From the NCBI RefSeq assembly GCF_008298035.1, contig NZ_CP042910.1:744001-808000 (forward strand): 64,000 nucleotides of DNA, read 5' to 3'. A program made the position numbers and the translations under genes. Shown one piece after another: positions 27,509 to 36,104 of this stretch (the stretch's first letter is position 1; each line of letters opens with the position of its first letter). Source of the stretch: Gimesia maris. GTDB taxonomy: Bacteria > Planctomycetota > Planctomycetia > Planctomycetales > Planctomycetaceae. The notes under the pieces were generated by a model. The model had not been told where the DNA came from and made no database searches. It was given only the letters and a program-made list of their open reading frames with translations.

Positions 27509-28087
27509 TCATTGCGATTCCTGCTGCTCGCGGGCAATCCGTTCCCAGTGCTGTTTGATAATCTCGGCGGCTTCTTCAGCGACGGAGTGGAATTCCTTTT
27601 TCACCCGGTAAGCGGTAGCTGCGGGTTTTGCGGCGGTTGTTTCGGAGGCAGGCAACTGCGAAGCGTGAATAATGGTTGTGTCACCGGAGGCCGCTTCTGC
27701 TTCGTCAGTTTCTTCCGAAAGCCAGGTTGAGATTTCATCATCTGACAGGGGCGCTGATTTGTCCGGATTGAGATTAGCCGGTTTGGCGATCGCCTTTCTT
27801 TTGCCCGCCAGTTCGAACAGCATCGGGCCGACGCGTAAGTGGTCCCCGGGATGAAGCGGGCTTTCTGTTTTTACCGGTTTGTCATTCACGAAAGTTCCAT
27901 TCTGGCTGTTCTGATCAACTACATAAAGTTGTCCGTCACGGATCTGCAGTTCGCAGTGTCTGCGGCTGACATCCGGATCTGAGACGCGGACATCGCAGTC
28001 GAGTTCTCGTCCGATTGTGATGTTTCTTTCTGGCAGCTTCAGAGTTTTTCCCTTGTACTTTCCCGACTGGATAATGAACTTTGTCAT
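27509..28087 (-). CDS. FHA domain protein
   Basis: The 192-residue protein has an N-terminal FHA domain (residues about 4-90): ITIGRELDCDVRVSDPDVSR, HCELQIRDGQLYVVDQNSQNG, TFVNDKPV, with the R-SR-H-N residues that bind phosphothreonine peptides. The rest is a flexible acidic region (about 100-155) and a short helical tail ending EIIKQHWERI. There is no membrane segment. FHA proteins recruit partners phosphorylated by Ser/Thr kinases. Its neighbour at 28291 is a receiver-zinc ribbon protein read in the same direction, 204 bp upstream, which suggests a signalling link, but no kinase gene is present here. Confidence 0.9.
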   Translation of the reverse strand: MTKFIIQSGKYKGKTLKLPERNITIGRELDCDVRVSDPDVSRRHCELQIRDGQLYVVDQNSQNGTFVNDKPVKTESPLHPGDHLRVGPMLFELAGKRKAIAKPANLNPDKSAPLSDDEISTWLSEETDEAEAASGDTTIIHASQLPASETTAAKPAATAYRVKKEFHSVAEEAAEIIKQHWERIAREQQESQ

Positions 28088-28290
28088 TCGTAGTGGCCCT
28101 TAAATGATGATGTGAATTCCGGGGTGTCAACAGTGGATATTGTCAGGCGCTCGAACATGGCTGAATGGCAGGCAGGAGCTGATCTGGCGGTATCAGTTTT
28201 CATTGAGCGCATTACATAAAAAAACAGGAAAAGAAAACCGGTCGTCAGCAACAGAAGCAGGTTCTGCCCCTGAAAAACAGTGCGAATCGA

Positions 28291-28854
28291 TTAATCATGC
28301 AGGGGAACGATAAGTGCGTCTTTGCAGGCAGGGCAGGTCAGGGTGCGTCCACGGTGCTTCACTTTGACCTTGATCCTTTTCCCGCAGGGGCAGAAAAAGT
28401 GAATGTGTTTTTCTGGAGTATTCGAAGCGGTTTCGCTGTGAGCGTGTTCCCAGACATCGTCCGAAATCACCTTGATCAATTCGAGCAGCTCATCTGGGTC
28501 AAACGGCTTCACCAGATAACCGTCTGCGCCAACGCGATGCGCCAGTTGACGTGATTCCGGTGAGTCGATGGCGGTCAGGATCAGGATGGGAACATCACTT
28601 TCTTTCTGCTTCATCCGTTCACAGATTTCAAACCCGCTTTCCTGAGGCATGATCAGGTCCAGAATCACAAAATCAGGTTTGTGCATGCTGAATGAGGAGT
28701 GTGCCTGTCCGCCATCTTTGGCGACAGTCACATGATAGGCATGCTCTTCCAGCAGTGTTTTGAGGAAAAAAGCAGTGTCCTGTTCGTCTTCGACAACGAG
28801 GATATGATTGACGATCGAGGAAGTCAGTTCCGAGCGTATTTCATTGATAGCCAT
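28291..28854 (-). CDS. Response regulator with a C-terminal zinc ribbon
   Basis: ATG 28854 (MAINEIRSE) follows GGAGAG and is preferred to the frame start at 28890. Residues about 15-135 are a receiver domain: acidic pair E22-D23, phosphoacceptor D66 in VILDLIMP, LTA and GADGYLVKPFD with the conserved Lys. The end (about 150-180) is a zinc-ribbon-like pair C155-x-C157-x16-C174-x2-C177. There is no DNA-binding helix-turn-helix or enzyme domain, so output may be through the ribbon. No histidine kinase lies nearby, making it an orphan regulator beside an FHA protein. Confidence 0.88.
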   Translation of the reverse strand: MAINEIRSELTSSIVNHILVVEDEQDTAFFLKTLLEEHAYHVTVAKDGGQAHSSFSMHKPDFVILDLIMPQESGFEICERMKQKESDVPILILTAIDSPESRQLAHRVGADGYLVKPFDPDELLELIKVISDDVWEHAHSETASNTPEKHIHFFCPCGKRIKVKVKHRGRTLTCPACKDALIVPLHD

Positions 28855-29275
28855 TGTGGAGACTCTCCATTTCAGTGTCCCCGATTCCATCGGGCGGGTT
28901 TGCGATATGGAATAATCTGCAGCGATTTTTTGTTTGCAGAGACTGCCCTGGTATCAATTGCTTGAGTTAAACTGTTGTTATTCGTCAATAGATGTCCGTT
29001 ATGAAATTCAATGATCTTGTGATAAAAGCGTCAGGTTTATTATCCCATAGCGTTAATTAATTAACACGGCAAAAGTTTTTTTTTCGAGGGAAATAGCAAA
29101 AAGTCCTGAAAAACAGGGCAAATACATTGACTTTTGGAATTAAGATTACTTTACTTACGCTTGGCTTGGAGAGAGTTTTGTCTTGAATCCAAGTCTGAAA
29201 ACAAATTGGCAACTCATTATGACGAGGTGGAAATCCACTTCTTTCATTTTCAAATTCCAGTATCAGGAGTTCACG
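28855..29275. other. Gene-free region between response regulator and HU-like gene
   Basis: These 421 bp hold divergent promoters. Noted items are a perfect 14-bp palindrome GTTAATTAATTAAC at 29052-29065, a run of nine T residues at about 29076-29084, and the HU promoter elements listed separately. The frame starting at 29183 runs into the HU gene but lacks a credible start. Confidence 0.5.
29127..29155 (+). promoter_or_regulatory. Candidate sigma-70-type promoter of the HU-like gene
   Basis: TTGACT (29127-29132) and TTTACT (29150-29155) are separated by 17 bp, placing the transcript start about 110 bp before the HU-like start codon. The -35 is good and the -10 is moderate. Confidence 0.5.
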
Positions 29276-29608
29276 ATGGCAGCAAAGGCTACGACGACTA
29301 AAGATAAGCCACTTACCAAAACAGAGATCCTCAATGCGCTGGCTGAAGGTTCTGGACTCACCAAGAAAGAAGTGACCGCAGTTCTGGATGAATTAAGCTC
29401 TCTGATTTCAAAAAATCTGGGCAAGCGTGGTCCTGGTGTATTCAACATGCCTGGTCTTCTGAAGATTCAGGTTCAGCGTAAACCTGCCACCAAAGCAACC
29501 ACACGACCCAACCCATTCAAGCCTGGCGAAATGATGCAGGTTGCTGCCAAGCCAGCTCGCAACGTCGTCAAAGTACGACCTCTCAAAGCACTGAAAGAGA
29601 TGGTTTAA
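29276..29608 (+). CDS. HU-like DNA-binding protein
   Basis: ATG 29276 has AGGAGT 7 nt upstream and gives a 110-residue basic protein; the longer frame from 29183 is not credible. It has the HU/IHF fold: a Lys/Thr-rich leader (AAKATTTKDKPLTK), helices EILNALAEGSGLTKKEVTAVLDELSSLI, and the beta-arm region RPNPFKPGEM that corresponds to the GRNP-type DNA-contacting arm. A longer C-terminal basic stretch (AKPARNVVKVRPLKALKEMV) follows. It would compact and bend DNA. It is a single gene with its own promoter and a strong hairpin after it. Confidence 0.85.
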   Translation: MAAKATTTKDKPLTKTEILNALAEGSGLTKKEVTAVLDELSSLISKNLGKRGPGVFNMPGLLKIQVQRKPATKATTRPNPFKPGEMMQVAAKPARNVVKVRPLKALKEMV

Positions 29609-29642
29609 GCGCCATCCCTTCTTACTGAGATATGACCCTCAA

Positions 29643-29672
29643 AGATGCAGCTCCTGATTCAGGATGCTGCAT
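29643..29672. terminator. Long hairpin after the HU-like gene
   Basis: GATGCAGC-TCCTGA pairs with TCAGGA-TGCTGCATC in a stem of about 14 bp with a one-base bulge. No T-run follows, so it may be an RNA-stabilising hairpin or a terminator needing other factors. Confidence 0.55.
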
Positions 29673-29986
29673 CTCGACAGGTTAATCTGCAGTTCGCGTT
29701 TCATTTACAGTGCATCACTCGCTTGTCTGAACCTGTTCGAAACTTACTTGACTTTTTCGCAAGTAGTATCGGATTTCAGGTCTTAAGACCCTAAAACAGC
29801 AAATTTATTTGAAATTTAGGTGTTTTTTGTAAAGAGTGGTTTTGCGGCGACTGTAGATATACGGATTGTCGTAAGTCTTTCTTGAGTTATATCTTGCGAT
29901 TGCAGTGTAATACCTCAGGTACTATTCATCCGATTCTCTTTCGGCCCGTTTGCGCTATCAGTGCGTTGGTGCGTTGCGCCAACCTC

Positions 29987-30015
29987 TTGACGCTCTAAAT
30001 GTGGACATGTAAAAT
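29987..30015 (+). promoter_or_regulatory. Candidate promoter of csrA
   Basis: TTGACG (29987-29992) and TAAAAT (30010-30015) with a 17-bp spacer form a near-consensus sigma-70 promoter. The resulting leader of about 115 nt before the csrA start could carry GGA sites for autoregulation. Confidence 0.65.
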
Positions 30016-30136
30016 CTGTACGTTAATAGATCATCAGTATTTTCACTGATAGATTGCAGTGGTGGAAAGCCTACCAGTCAACACCACGTCAGGATTTACG
30101 TAGGATGCTTTATGTATCCTGAAAGAGAACATTGGC

Positions 30137-30370
30137 ATGTTAGTTTTATCCCGAAAGAAGAATGAGAAAATCGTGATTGACGAAAACATCGTCATTACGA
30201 TCGTCGAGATACGCGGTGATAAAGTCCGCTTGGGGATCGAGGCACCTCGAGAAGTGCCCATTCATCGTAGTGAAGTCTATGACGCAATTCAGAACGAGCA
30301 GAATTCCGTTCCCGAAGAACCGAAGTCAGTTCCCGATGCGAAGAATGATGCTTCGGAGTTACTGCAGTAA
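30137..30370 (+). CDS. csrA: Carbon storage regulator, RNA-binding
   Basis: The 77-residue protein begins [14 protein letters not shown] and continues through [32 protein letters not shown], an almost canonical CsrA. It binds GGA motifs in mRNA leaders as a dimer and controls translation of carbon-storage, motility and surface genes. After the usual 60-odd residues it has an Asn/Pro/Glu-rich tail of about 25 residues ([19 protein letters not shown]). The gene is single; no flagellar genes such as fliW are adjacent. A terminator at 30404-30426 follows. Confidence 0.96.
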   Translation: MLVLSRKKNEKIVIDENIVITIVEIRGDKVRLGIEAPREVPIHRSEVYDAIQNEQNSVPEEPKSVPDAKNDASELLQ

Positions 30371-30403
30371 AAGGTCTGTCTGTTCATCTATGAATACTAA
30401 CAT

Positions 30404-30426
30404 GCCGCTTCACCGCGGCTTTTTTT
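30404..30426 (+). terminator. Rho-independent terminator of csrA
   Basis: The stem GCCGC/GCGGC with the loop TTCACC is followed by seven T residues, 33 bp past the csrA stop. Confidence 0.88.
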
Positions 30427-30511
30427 AGCTTTACAATTCTGCGGAAATCAGTCCAGCCAGAGCAATTAGAAGTTTTTTTCAGAGATCCTGAATTCTATTA
30501 ACGCCGTCCGC

Positions 30512-30539
30512 TTGACTTATCCGATGGAAAGCTTAGATT
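30512..30539 (+). promoter_or_regulatory. Candidate promoter of tRNA-Glu
   Basis: TTGACT (30512-30517) and TAGATT (30534-30539) with a 16-bp spacer end about 14 bp before the tRNA, in the right place for a tRNA promoter. Confidence 0.55.
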
Positions 30540-30552
30540 ACTATTTCTTGAC

Positions 30553-30627
30553 GGCCCCATCGTCTAGTTAGGCCCAGGACATCGGGTTTTCATCCCGAAA
30601 ACAGGGGTTCAAATCCCCTTGGGGTCA
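30553..30627 (+). tRNA. tRNA-Glu (anticodon TTC)
   Basis: The 7-bp acceptor pairs GGCCCCA with TGGGGTC, leaving A as discriminator, with no encoded CCA. The D arm contains CTAGTTAGG. The anticodon arm is TCGGG-TTTTCAT-CCCGA, with TTC at the central loop positions, reading Glu codons GAA/GAG. The T arm is GGGGTTCAAATCCCC, with the conserved TTCAAAT loop. It lies between csrA and a convergent aminotransferase gene and ends with its own terminator. Confidence 0.93.
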
Positions 30628-30634
30628 TTTACCC

Positions 30635-30671
30635 AGCAGCGACTATTATCCTGGATAGTCGCTGCTTTTTT
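30635..30671 (+). terminator. Rho-independent terminator after tRNA-Glu
   Basis: The stem AGCAGCGACTAT/ATAGTCGCTGCT is followed by TTTTTTT, starting about 8 nt past the tRNA. Confidence 0.9.
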
Positions 30672-30732
30672 TATGCGCCTTTTTCTGTTGCCCGTTCTCC
30701 GCGATAACGCTGAGAGAAAGCATGCAAAACGT

Positions 30733-31923
30733 TTAAGCCTGTCCGCTGTCGGCAGAGTTGAGAATTTCCTCAGCAAATTCAGCGATGCGAAATACAGCTG
30801 CTGCAATGGTAGCCATGTTTGCTTCACTGGTCAGCAGGACCGGGTGATGCAGCACAATCAGATTGTGGTCACATTCAGTCGCGACGTTGAGTGCGCCTGT
30901 TTTTCGATATCGACGTCGGCTGTGTATGGCGTGTAGTGCCCTGAATCCCGGATAGACGGCGATCCCTTCTGCTTGCATTGACTGGCAGAACAGGTCACGT
31001 GAGAGCCCTGAGAACGCCGCAGGCTGATACAGGAAGCCCAGCTTGTAATAGCCAGGTGTGCTGACTGTCTGCGAAGAGAGTTGCTGATTTCTAAAAGCGA
31101 TCAGTCCCGAGTCATTACCAAGCTGTGTGAGAAGAGTGTCCACGTGTTTCTGGCGAATCTGATTCCGGGTCTCGAGCATTTCCAGTTGAGGAAGCAGCAG
31201 ACCAGCCTGCAGTTCGGTCAGCGGGTAGGCTTCGTTCCCACGATGTGAATAAAGACGGATTCGTTGTGCAATCTGCGGTGATCGTGTCAGGACCGCCCCG
31301 CCGCGACCCGCTGTGAGCAGTTTACTGCCTCCAAAGCTGAGAATACCAATCTCACCCCAACTACCCGCGATCTGGTCTTCTATACGGGCCCCGGGCACCT
31401 GGCAGGCATCTTCTATCACAGGAATTTCGTATTGCTTCGCGATGCTGGTGAGTCGCTGCATGGAAACCAGACCGCCATGCAGATGGGAGACCAGAATTCC
31501 TTTTGTGGATTCGGTAATGGCCTGTTCCAGCAGATTCAGGTCGAGATTAAAATTATCTGCAGCAACGTCAACCAGGACGGGAGTGGCACCGACCGTTGCG
31601 ATGTTTTTAAAATTCCCTTCAAAGTCATAGGCGGCGAGAATGACTTCATCACCGGGACCGATCCCCAGTCCCCGCAGAGCCAGTTCAACAGCAGCCGTTC
31701 CGCTTGAGCAGAGAATCGCCTGCTCTGCCTGATGCAGATCTGCGAGTTTATTTTGTAACTGTCCAGAACAGGGACCATGATACCTGCCCCAGTCACCTGT
31801 CTGCTGTGCCTGTTGTAGTACCTGATTGATGGCGAGATCGGGGAATGGCCATTCGGGGGGCCCTTCAGGGAAGGCAGGAACTCCGCCGAGAATCGCAGGT
31901 TTTTCAGAGAGCAGGCTGTTCAT
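30733..31923 (-). CDS. DegT/DnrJ/EryC1/StrS family aminotransferase
   Basis: The 396-residue PLP enzyme follows the sugar/AHBA aminotransferase pattern: CSGTAAVELALRGLGIGPGD, EDACQVPGA with the PLP-contacting Asp, and LSFGGSKLLTAGRGG with the Lys that forms the internal aldimine. It continues to RLYSHRGNEAYPLTELQAG. Such enzymes transfer an amino group from Glu to keto-sugars for lipopolysaccharide or antibiotic sugars. It lies alone in this window. Aminotransferases of this kind are the partner of Gfo/Idh/MocA dehydrogenases in forming amino-sugars; one such dehydrogenase is at 47210, but about 15 kb away, so a link is only a possibility. Confidence 0.9.
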   Translation of the reverse strand: MNSLLSEKPAILGGVPAFPEGPPEWPFPDLAINQVLQQAQQTGDWGRYHGPCSGQLQNKLADLHQAEQAILCSSGTAAVELALRGLGIGPGDEVILAAYDFEGNFKNIATVGATPVLVDVAADNFNLDLNLLEQAITESTKGILVSHLHGGLVSMQRLTSIAKQYEIPVIEDACQVPGARIEDQIAGSWGEIGILSFGGSKLLTAGRGGAVLTRSPQIAQRIRLYSHRGNEAYPLTELQAGLLLPQLEMLETRNQIRQKHVDTLLTQLGNDSGLIAFRNQQLSSQTVSTPGYYKLGFLYQPAAFSGLSRDLFCQSMQAEGIAVYPGFRALHAIHSRRRYRKTGALNVATECDHNLIVLHHPVLLTSEANMATIAAAVFRIAEFAEEILNSADSGQA

Positions 31924-32099
31924 TGGTAATAGAACCGATTCAAATAGAAGGTAGGAAATCGGAATTCATAGATAACATAGTGTTATTCTGAAGAACGTTT
32001 GATTAAACTGGGGGCAGCACGGCTTGTCGGCAGATTTCCAGCGATACCTGTGAAACTTCTTGTTTGTTCTACAACTTTAATATTCAAGTGAGTCATATT

Positions 32100-33206
32100 A
32101 TGGCACATCAGATCAAATTTATCATGGTAGGTGGTTTTTTAGGAGCAGGAAAAACCACTACATTGGGACGGCTGGCAAAATATTATTCCGATCAGGGTTT
32201 GAATGTGGGTGTGGTTACCAACGATCAGGCAGCCGATCTGGTGGATACAAACGCGCTGCGGTCTCAGGGATTGCATGTCGGAGAAGTGGCCGGTGCCTGC
32301 TTCTGCTGCCATTTTAATGCGTTGATGGACACGATTGAAGAACTGGGTTCTGAGCAAAAACCGGATGTCATCCTGGCGGAGCCGGTGGGCAGTTGCACGG
32401 ATCTGGTGGCGACGGTGATTCAGCCGATCAAACGGCTGTTTGACGCCGACTTTTCCATACTGCCGTATACCGTACTGATGAAGCCCAGTCATGGTCTGAA
32501 GATTTTGAAAAATGACAAGGGCTCCGGTTTCTCACCCAAGGCGGCATACATTTTGAAGAAACAGCTGGAAGAGGCAGATCTGATTCTGATCAACCGGATT
32601 GATGAACTGTCTGCAGAAGAAGTGGATGAAATCACGGCGCTGGTGAATGAGCAGTTTCCAGGAACTCCCGTGTTACGCACGTCCGCTCTCACAGGAGAAG
32701 GCTTTGAACCGTTGTTGGAATTTCTGGAACAGGACGGCGACTTCGGCAGTAAGATCCTCGACATTGATTACGACATTTATGCGGAAGGGGAAGCAGAACT
32801 GGGCTGGTTGAACAGCAGTGTGCATATTTCCGCAGAGAATTCGTTTTCACTGGACCAGTTACTGCTGGATGTGATATCGCAACTGCAGACTTCTTTCAAA
32901 GAAAAGTCGGTTGAAACAGCGCATCTGAAAACAATCGGTTTATGGGAAGGATTTTTTGGTGTTGCCAATCTCGTCAGTAATGACAGCGAACCCAGGTTGT
33001 CGTTATCATCTGATTGTACGGTAACGGAAGCGGATCTGATTGTGAATGCGCGGGTGGCCTGTGATCCCGAAGCTTTAACAGCGCAGGTGAAGCAGGTGCT
33101 GCAGAATTGTGCTCAGGCGTTGAATGCGAAGCTGGAGTTTCGCCAGACACAGAGTTTCCGTCCGGGGAGACCTGTGCCTACGCATCGGTATGCGACGCCA
33201 CAATAG
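32100..33206 (+). CDS. CobW/HypB/UreG (G3E) family GTPase, metallochaperone-like
   Basis: ATG 32100 gives [17 protein letters not shown]; the TTG at 32064 has no support. The P-loop [10 protein letters not shown] (residues 11-20) and switch region are followed by the CxCC-type metal site GACFCC (C67-C69-C70). The base-specific motif appears as NRIDEL near residue 165. A longer C-terminal CobW_C-like domain reaches residue 368. Proteins of this group deliver zinc, cobalt or nickel using GTP energy. No metalloenzyme target is adjacent, so the metal is not assigned. Confidence 0.85.
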   Translation: MAHQIKFIMVGGFLGAGKTTTLGRLAKYYSDQGLNVGVVTNDQAADLVDTNALRSQGLHVGEVAGACFCCHFNALMDTIEELGSEQKPDVILAEPVGSCTDLVATVIQPIKRLFDADFSILPYTVLMKPSHGLKILKNDKGSGFSPKAAYILKKQLEEADLILINRIDELSAEEVDEITALVNEQFPGTPVLRTSALTGEGFEPLLEFLEQDGDFGSKILDIDYDIYAEGEAELGWLNSSVHISAENSFSLDQLLLDVISQLQTSFKEKSVETAHLKTIGLWEGFFGVANLVSNDSEPRLSLSSDCTVTEADLIVNARVACDPEALTAQVKQVLQNCAQALNAKLEFRQTQSFRPGRPVPTHRYATPQ

Positions 33207-33261
33207 GCTTTGGTTTCTGTTAACGGTAGTTGAGAGTGGCGTCTACGTTTAGTGGAATTTG

Positions 33262-34488
33262 ATGTCTGAGCTCAGTGAGATATTTGATGCAGGTCGGCGG
33301 CAGAAGTTTCGCCGGCAGTTGCAGTCATGGTACGTATCACATCAACGAGATTTACCGTGGCGGCGACAACACGATCCTCATGCCGTCTGGATCAGTGAGA
33401 TCATGCTGCAGCAGACAGTAGTGGCTGCCGTCATCCCTTACTTCAAGCGGTTCATGTCCCGCTTCCCTGATGTGGAGACGCTGGCGGCGGCTGACGAGAG
33501 TGAAGTGCTGCAGCACTGGGAGGGCCTCGGTTATTACAGCCGCGCGCGTAACATTCACAAGGCGGCGAAGCGGATTGCCGGCGAACTGGAGGGGCGTTTT
33601 CCCCGCGATGTCGAATCGCTGCAGAAACTGCCGGGAATTGGCCGTTATACGGCGGGCGCCATTTGTTCGTTTGCGTATGACACGCGGGCTCCGATTGTTG
33701 AAGCGAATACTTTGCGCTTGTATTCCCGCCTGATCGGACTGGAAGAGGACCCCCGTTCGAAGTCGGGGCAGAATCAACTGTGGGAGTTTGCAGAACTGAT
33801 CCTGCCGCGCAAGTCGCCGGGAGAGTTTAATCAGGCCCTGATGGACCTGGGGAGCCTGGTCTGTACGCCGCAGAATCCAGGTTGCGAGGATTGTCCGGTG
33901 AATGCAGGCTGTGAAGCCTTTCTTCGTCAACGGCAGCATCTGATCCCTGTCCCCAAGGTGAGGCCGGAGATTACGCCGCTGACGGATGTGAGTATCGCAG
34001 TGTTTTCCGGCAGCCATGTGATGATACGTCAACGAACAGCGGGAGAACGCTGGGCCGGGCTCTGGGACTTTCCCAGGTTGACGCTTGAGGAAATGAACGG
34101 AAGTCCGCATCCGACGATCGTTCGCAAAAAAACAGGCCGACAGAAAGAATTGTTTTCTGCACAGCAAAGTGCAGGGGTCGAGATACCGGAGGGGCTTTCC
34201 CCTGCTGTAATTTCTCGACTCGAAAACTACTTGAAGGAAGAAGCAGGCATTGAAGCAAGTATGCAGCAGTTGATGACTGAAATCAGGCACAGTGTCACCC
34301 GGTATAAGATTCGTCTACTCTGCTTCGTGGCGCAACTGGACCCGCGAGCAGCGAAAAAAAAGACGACTCAACTCAACAGTCCGCCCGGCAATTCGGAATA
34401 TCAGTGGGTGTCAGTGAATGAACTGGATTCATATCCCCTGTCAGTGACAGGAAGGAAATTCGCGAAACTGCTGGCAGAGCGGATGTAG
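33262..34488 (+). CDS. mutY: A/G-specific adenine glycosylase
   Basis: The 408-residue protein removes adenine opposite 8-oxoG. It has WISEIMLQQTVV with catalytic Glu46, the HhH KLPGIGRYTAGAI, and the Fe-S cluster CTPQNPGCEDCPVNAGC (C-x6-C-x2-C-x5-C). A C-terminal NUDIX-like domain begins about residue 235 (TPLTDVSIAVFSG, AGLWDFPR). The residue that is Asp138 in E. coli (DGN) is Glu147 here (EANTLR), a conservative but unusual substitution at the catalytic position. ATG 33262 is preferred over the preceding TTG. A hairpin at 34549-34585 follows. Confidence 0.93.
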   Translation: MSELSEIFDAGRRQKFRRQLQSWYVSHQRDLPWRRQHDPHAVWISEIMLQQTVVAAVIPYFKRFMSRFPDVETLAAADESEVLQHWEGLGYYSRARNIHKAAKRIAGELEGRFPRDVESLQKLPGIGRYTAGAICSFAYDTRAPIVEANTLRLYSRLIGLEEDPRSKSGQNQLWEFAELILPRKSPGEFNQALMDLGSLVCTPQNPGCEDCPVNAGCEAFLRQRQHLIPVPKVRPEITPLTDVSIAVFSGSHVMIRQRTAGERWAGLWDFPRLTLEEMNGSPHPTIVRKKTGRQKELFSAQQSAGVEIPEGLSPAVISRLENYLKEEAGIEASMQQLMTEIRHSVTRYKIRLLCFVAQLDPRAAKKKTTQLNSPPGNSEYQWVSVNELDSYPLSVTGRKFAKLLAERM

Positions 34489-34548
34489 CCTGTTGATGAA
34501 AGTGCCGCTGTTTTGTGAGTCATTCAAAAAGTGGCAGGCGCAAAAAAA

Positions 34549-34585
34549 TCCCCATTCTCAAAATTGCCTGAGATTGAGAATGGGG
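34549..34585. terminator. Hairpin after mutY
   Basis: The stem CCCCATTCTCAA/TTGAGAATGGGG is preceded by a run of A (CAAAAAAAT) that becomes a T-run in the leftward direction. It lies 60 bp past mutY and 170 bp before the mraZ stop, and can serve the leftward mraZ transcript. Confidence 0.75.
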
Positions 34586-34753
34586 AAAACGCATTTGACT
34601 CAAGAGAAGAAAGCGGCATCCGTGCCAAAAAGACCTTCCATGGAATATAAGCCTTTAGGGTTACCGGATGTGATGGGGATACTGAATGAGTCGCAACCCT
34701 CTCCTGTAGTCAAAGACGCTGTAGTACAATGTGTATTGTTACTGGATTGTGAG

Positions 34754-35236
34754 TTAACCGGATAAATCTTTGAAGAGCGTGCCAAATTCGGGCATGTCCT
34801 GTTCCAGCAGATTTTGCCAGGCTTCCAGATTCCAGATTTCCACGCAGATTACTGCGCCGACAATCATCACATCCTGGTTCGGCTGAACTCCCAGAAACTC
34901 GCGAAAGCCTTCCGGAATTGTACAGCGAGAGCGATTGGCTAACTGAATGGTACGATTTCTGGTTGACAGTAATCGTCCCAGGCGTTGCACTTCATCCCAG
35001 CGGTTCTCAAGACGGTGTGACTGAATTTTCTGTTTAATCAGATCCACACCCTGCTGCTGTCTGTTTTGCCAGTCGGCAGCTTTCCAGAGGCTGAGACATC
35101 CTGCTCGTTCCTTGGTCAGCATCGTTTCCCCTGATTCGTCGGTGATTGCCTGAGCCATTTCTGCGGGAAGCGAAATGCGAAAGCGGTCGTCGACCGTTCG
35201 CTTTGTCTCTCCCGTAATAAATGTGTCACTGCTCAT
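34754..35236 (-). CDS. mraZ: Transcriptional regulator MraZ
   Basis: The 160-residue protein has the two AbrB-like halves of MraZ: an N-terminal [19 protein letters not shown] and a second [18 protein letters not shown]...[11 protein letters not shown]. Residues 55-100 are a longer linker with basic helices. MraZ is normally the first gene of the division and cell-wall cluster and represses it by binding GTGGG repeats in its own promoter. Planctomycetes lack FtsZ, and here no rsmH/ftsI/mur genes adjoin, so mraZ is an orphan. Two candidate operators at 35302-35359 lie just upstream. Confidence 0.88.
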   Translation of the reverse strand: MSSDTFITGETKRTVDDRFRISLPAEMAQAITDESGETMLTKERAGCLSLWKAADWQNRQQQGVDLIKQKIQSHRLENRWDEVQRLGRLLSTRNRTIQLANRSRCTIPEGFREFLGVQPNQDVMIVGAVICVEIWNLEAWQNLLEQDMPEFGTLFKDLSG

Positions 35237-35301
35237 AACCAGCCTGTCCGAGGGGATGTGTAATCAACTCTCAGCGATACCGAAGGTAAGCGATATTGTA
35301 C

Positions 35302-35359
35302 TGGGCGGATAACCCACAATCAACTAGTTATCAAAGATCAATTGGGCAGGAAACCCACT
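35302..35359 (-). promoter_or_regulatory. Candidate MraZ operator, two direct repeats
   Basis: Two similar units, TGGGCGGATAACCCACAA (35302-35319) and TGGGCAGGAAACCCACTA (35343-35360), are 41 bp apart, about four helical turns. Each carries GTGGG on the minus strand and an inverted TGGG...CCCA. They sit 65-125 bp upstream of the mraZ start on the minus strand, where MraZ boxes are expected. Confidence 0.65.
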
Positions 35360-35360
35360 A

Positions 35361-36104
35361 AGGGTCGAATTTACCGTTGGATTTCCAAAAAGGCAATCAC
35401 TGATTGTTCAATTCTGTCGATTTTATCAATTTTTCTGATCAGCTCTGATTTCACGTGAACAATTTGATTCACAGAAATGCTGTTCGTTCTAATCGAATTT
35501 CTTCATGCCCGCTGATGAAAATAGAACGCGATTTGAGGTCAGGCAGTGGCTGATCTTCAGCTGAGTAAGCCGGGTGATGCTGGATATAATTTGCCTGTGC
35601 GGAAGTCATCAGAGTTGAAAGGCGGGAGTGATGAATTGATCGACAGGTGGCACTTTGAAAGAGTCGCATTGTCTCTCGGATTCAGTAGGGGCTGTTGATG
35701 GAAGTGGAGAAATCCCTTTCTGGTTATTGTATGTTTCAACTGGTGTGACTTTGTCGCAGTGTGATACCAGGGTGGACGCAGGACTTGCGCGAATCAGGAA
35801 GAAAACGGTTCGAAAACGGTTCAACTTGACCAGAAAAACGAGTGATGATCGGTCACTGGTATCAGATGGTCAGCTGAAGATGAAACGAATCGAGCGGGAA
35901 AGACAGGATGCCGTTTTCACAGGTACTCATGCGCGTCAGGTTTCAAAAACTGTTGTACGCGCGCGACGCATACGCCGTAGTGTTGCGAAAGGCGTGTGAG
36001 TGTCAAGCTGAAAAAGTGACACCAGTGGAAACAGGAGTTCTGATCGTGCGATAGTAATGTGTTATTAAGTCACTAACGCCTGGCAGGGAGATGGCGAGAA
36101 AAAT
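35361..36104. other. Gene-free stretch between mraZ and the Tat oxidoreductase
   Basis: About 740 bp without a credible gene. A frame at 35655-35999 has a TTG start, is Arg/Lys-rich at its end and overlaps a minus-strand frame; I do not believe it. No repeats or promoters stand out. Confidence 0.45.

Larger units (their letters stand above)
29609..30136. other. Gene-free region upstream of csrA
   Basis: These 528 bp contain the hairpin at 29643-29672, an inverted repeat GTTGG/CCAAC around 29964-29982, and the csrA promoter at 29987-30015. No open frame of interest is seen. Confidence 0.5.

Noticed and set aside
29183..29275. N-terminal extension of the HU-like protein
   Set aside because: ATG 29276 has a good AGGAGT site and gives a normal HU length; the extension has no support.
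34493..34765. 90-codon frame after mutY
   Set aside because: It contains the hairpin at 34549-34585, overlaps the convergent mraZ end and has no family resemblance.
35655..35999. 114-codon Arg/Lys-rich frame
   Set aside because: TTG start, no ribosome binding site, biased composition and a competing frame on the other strand; treated as non-coding.
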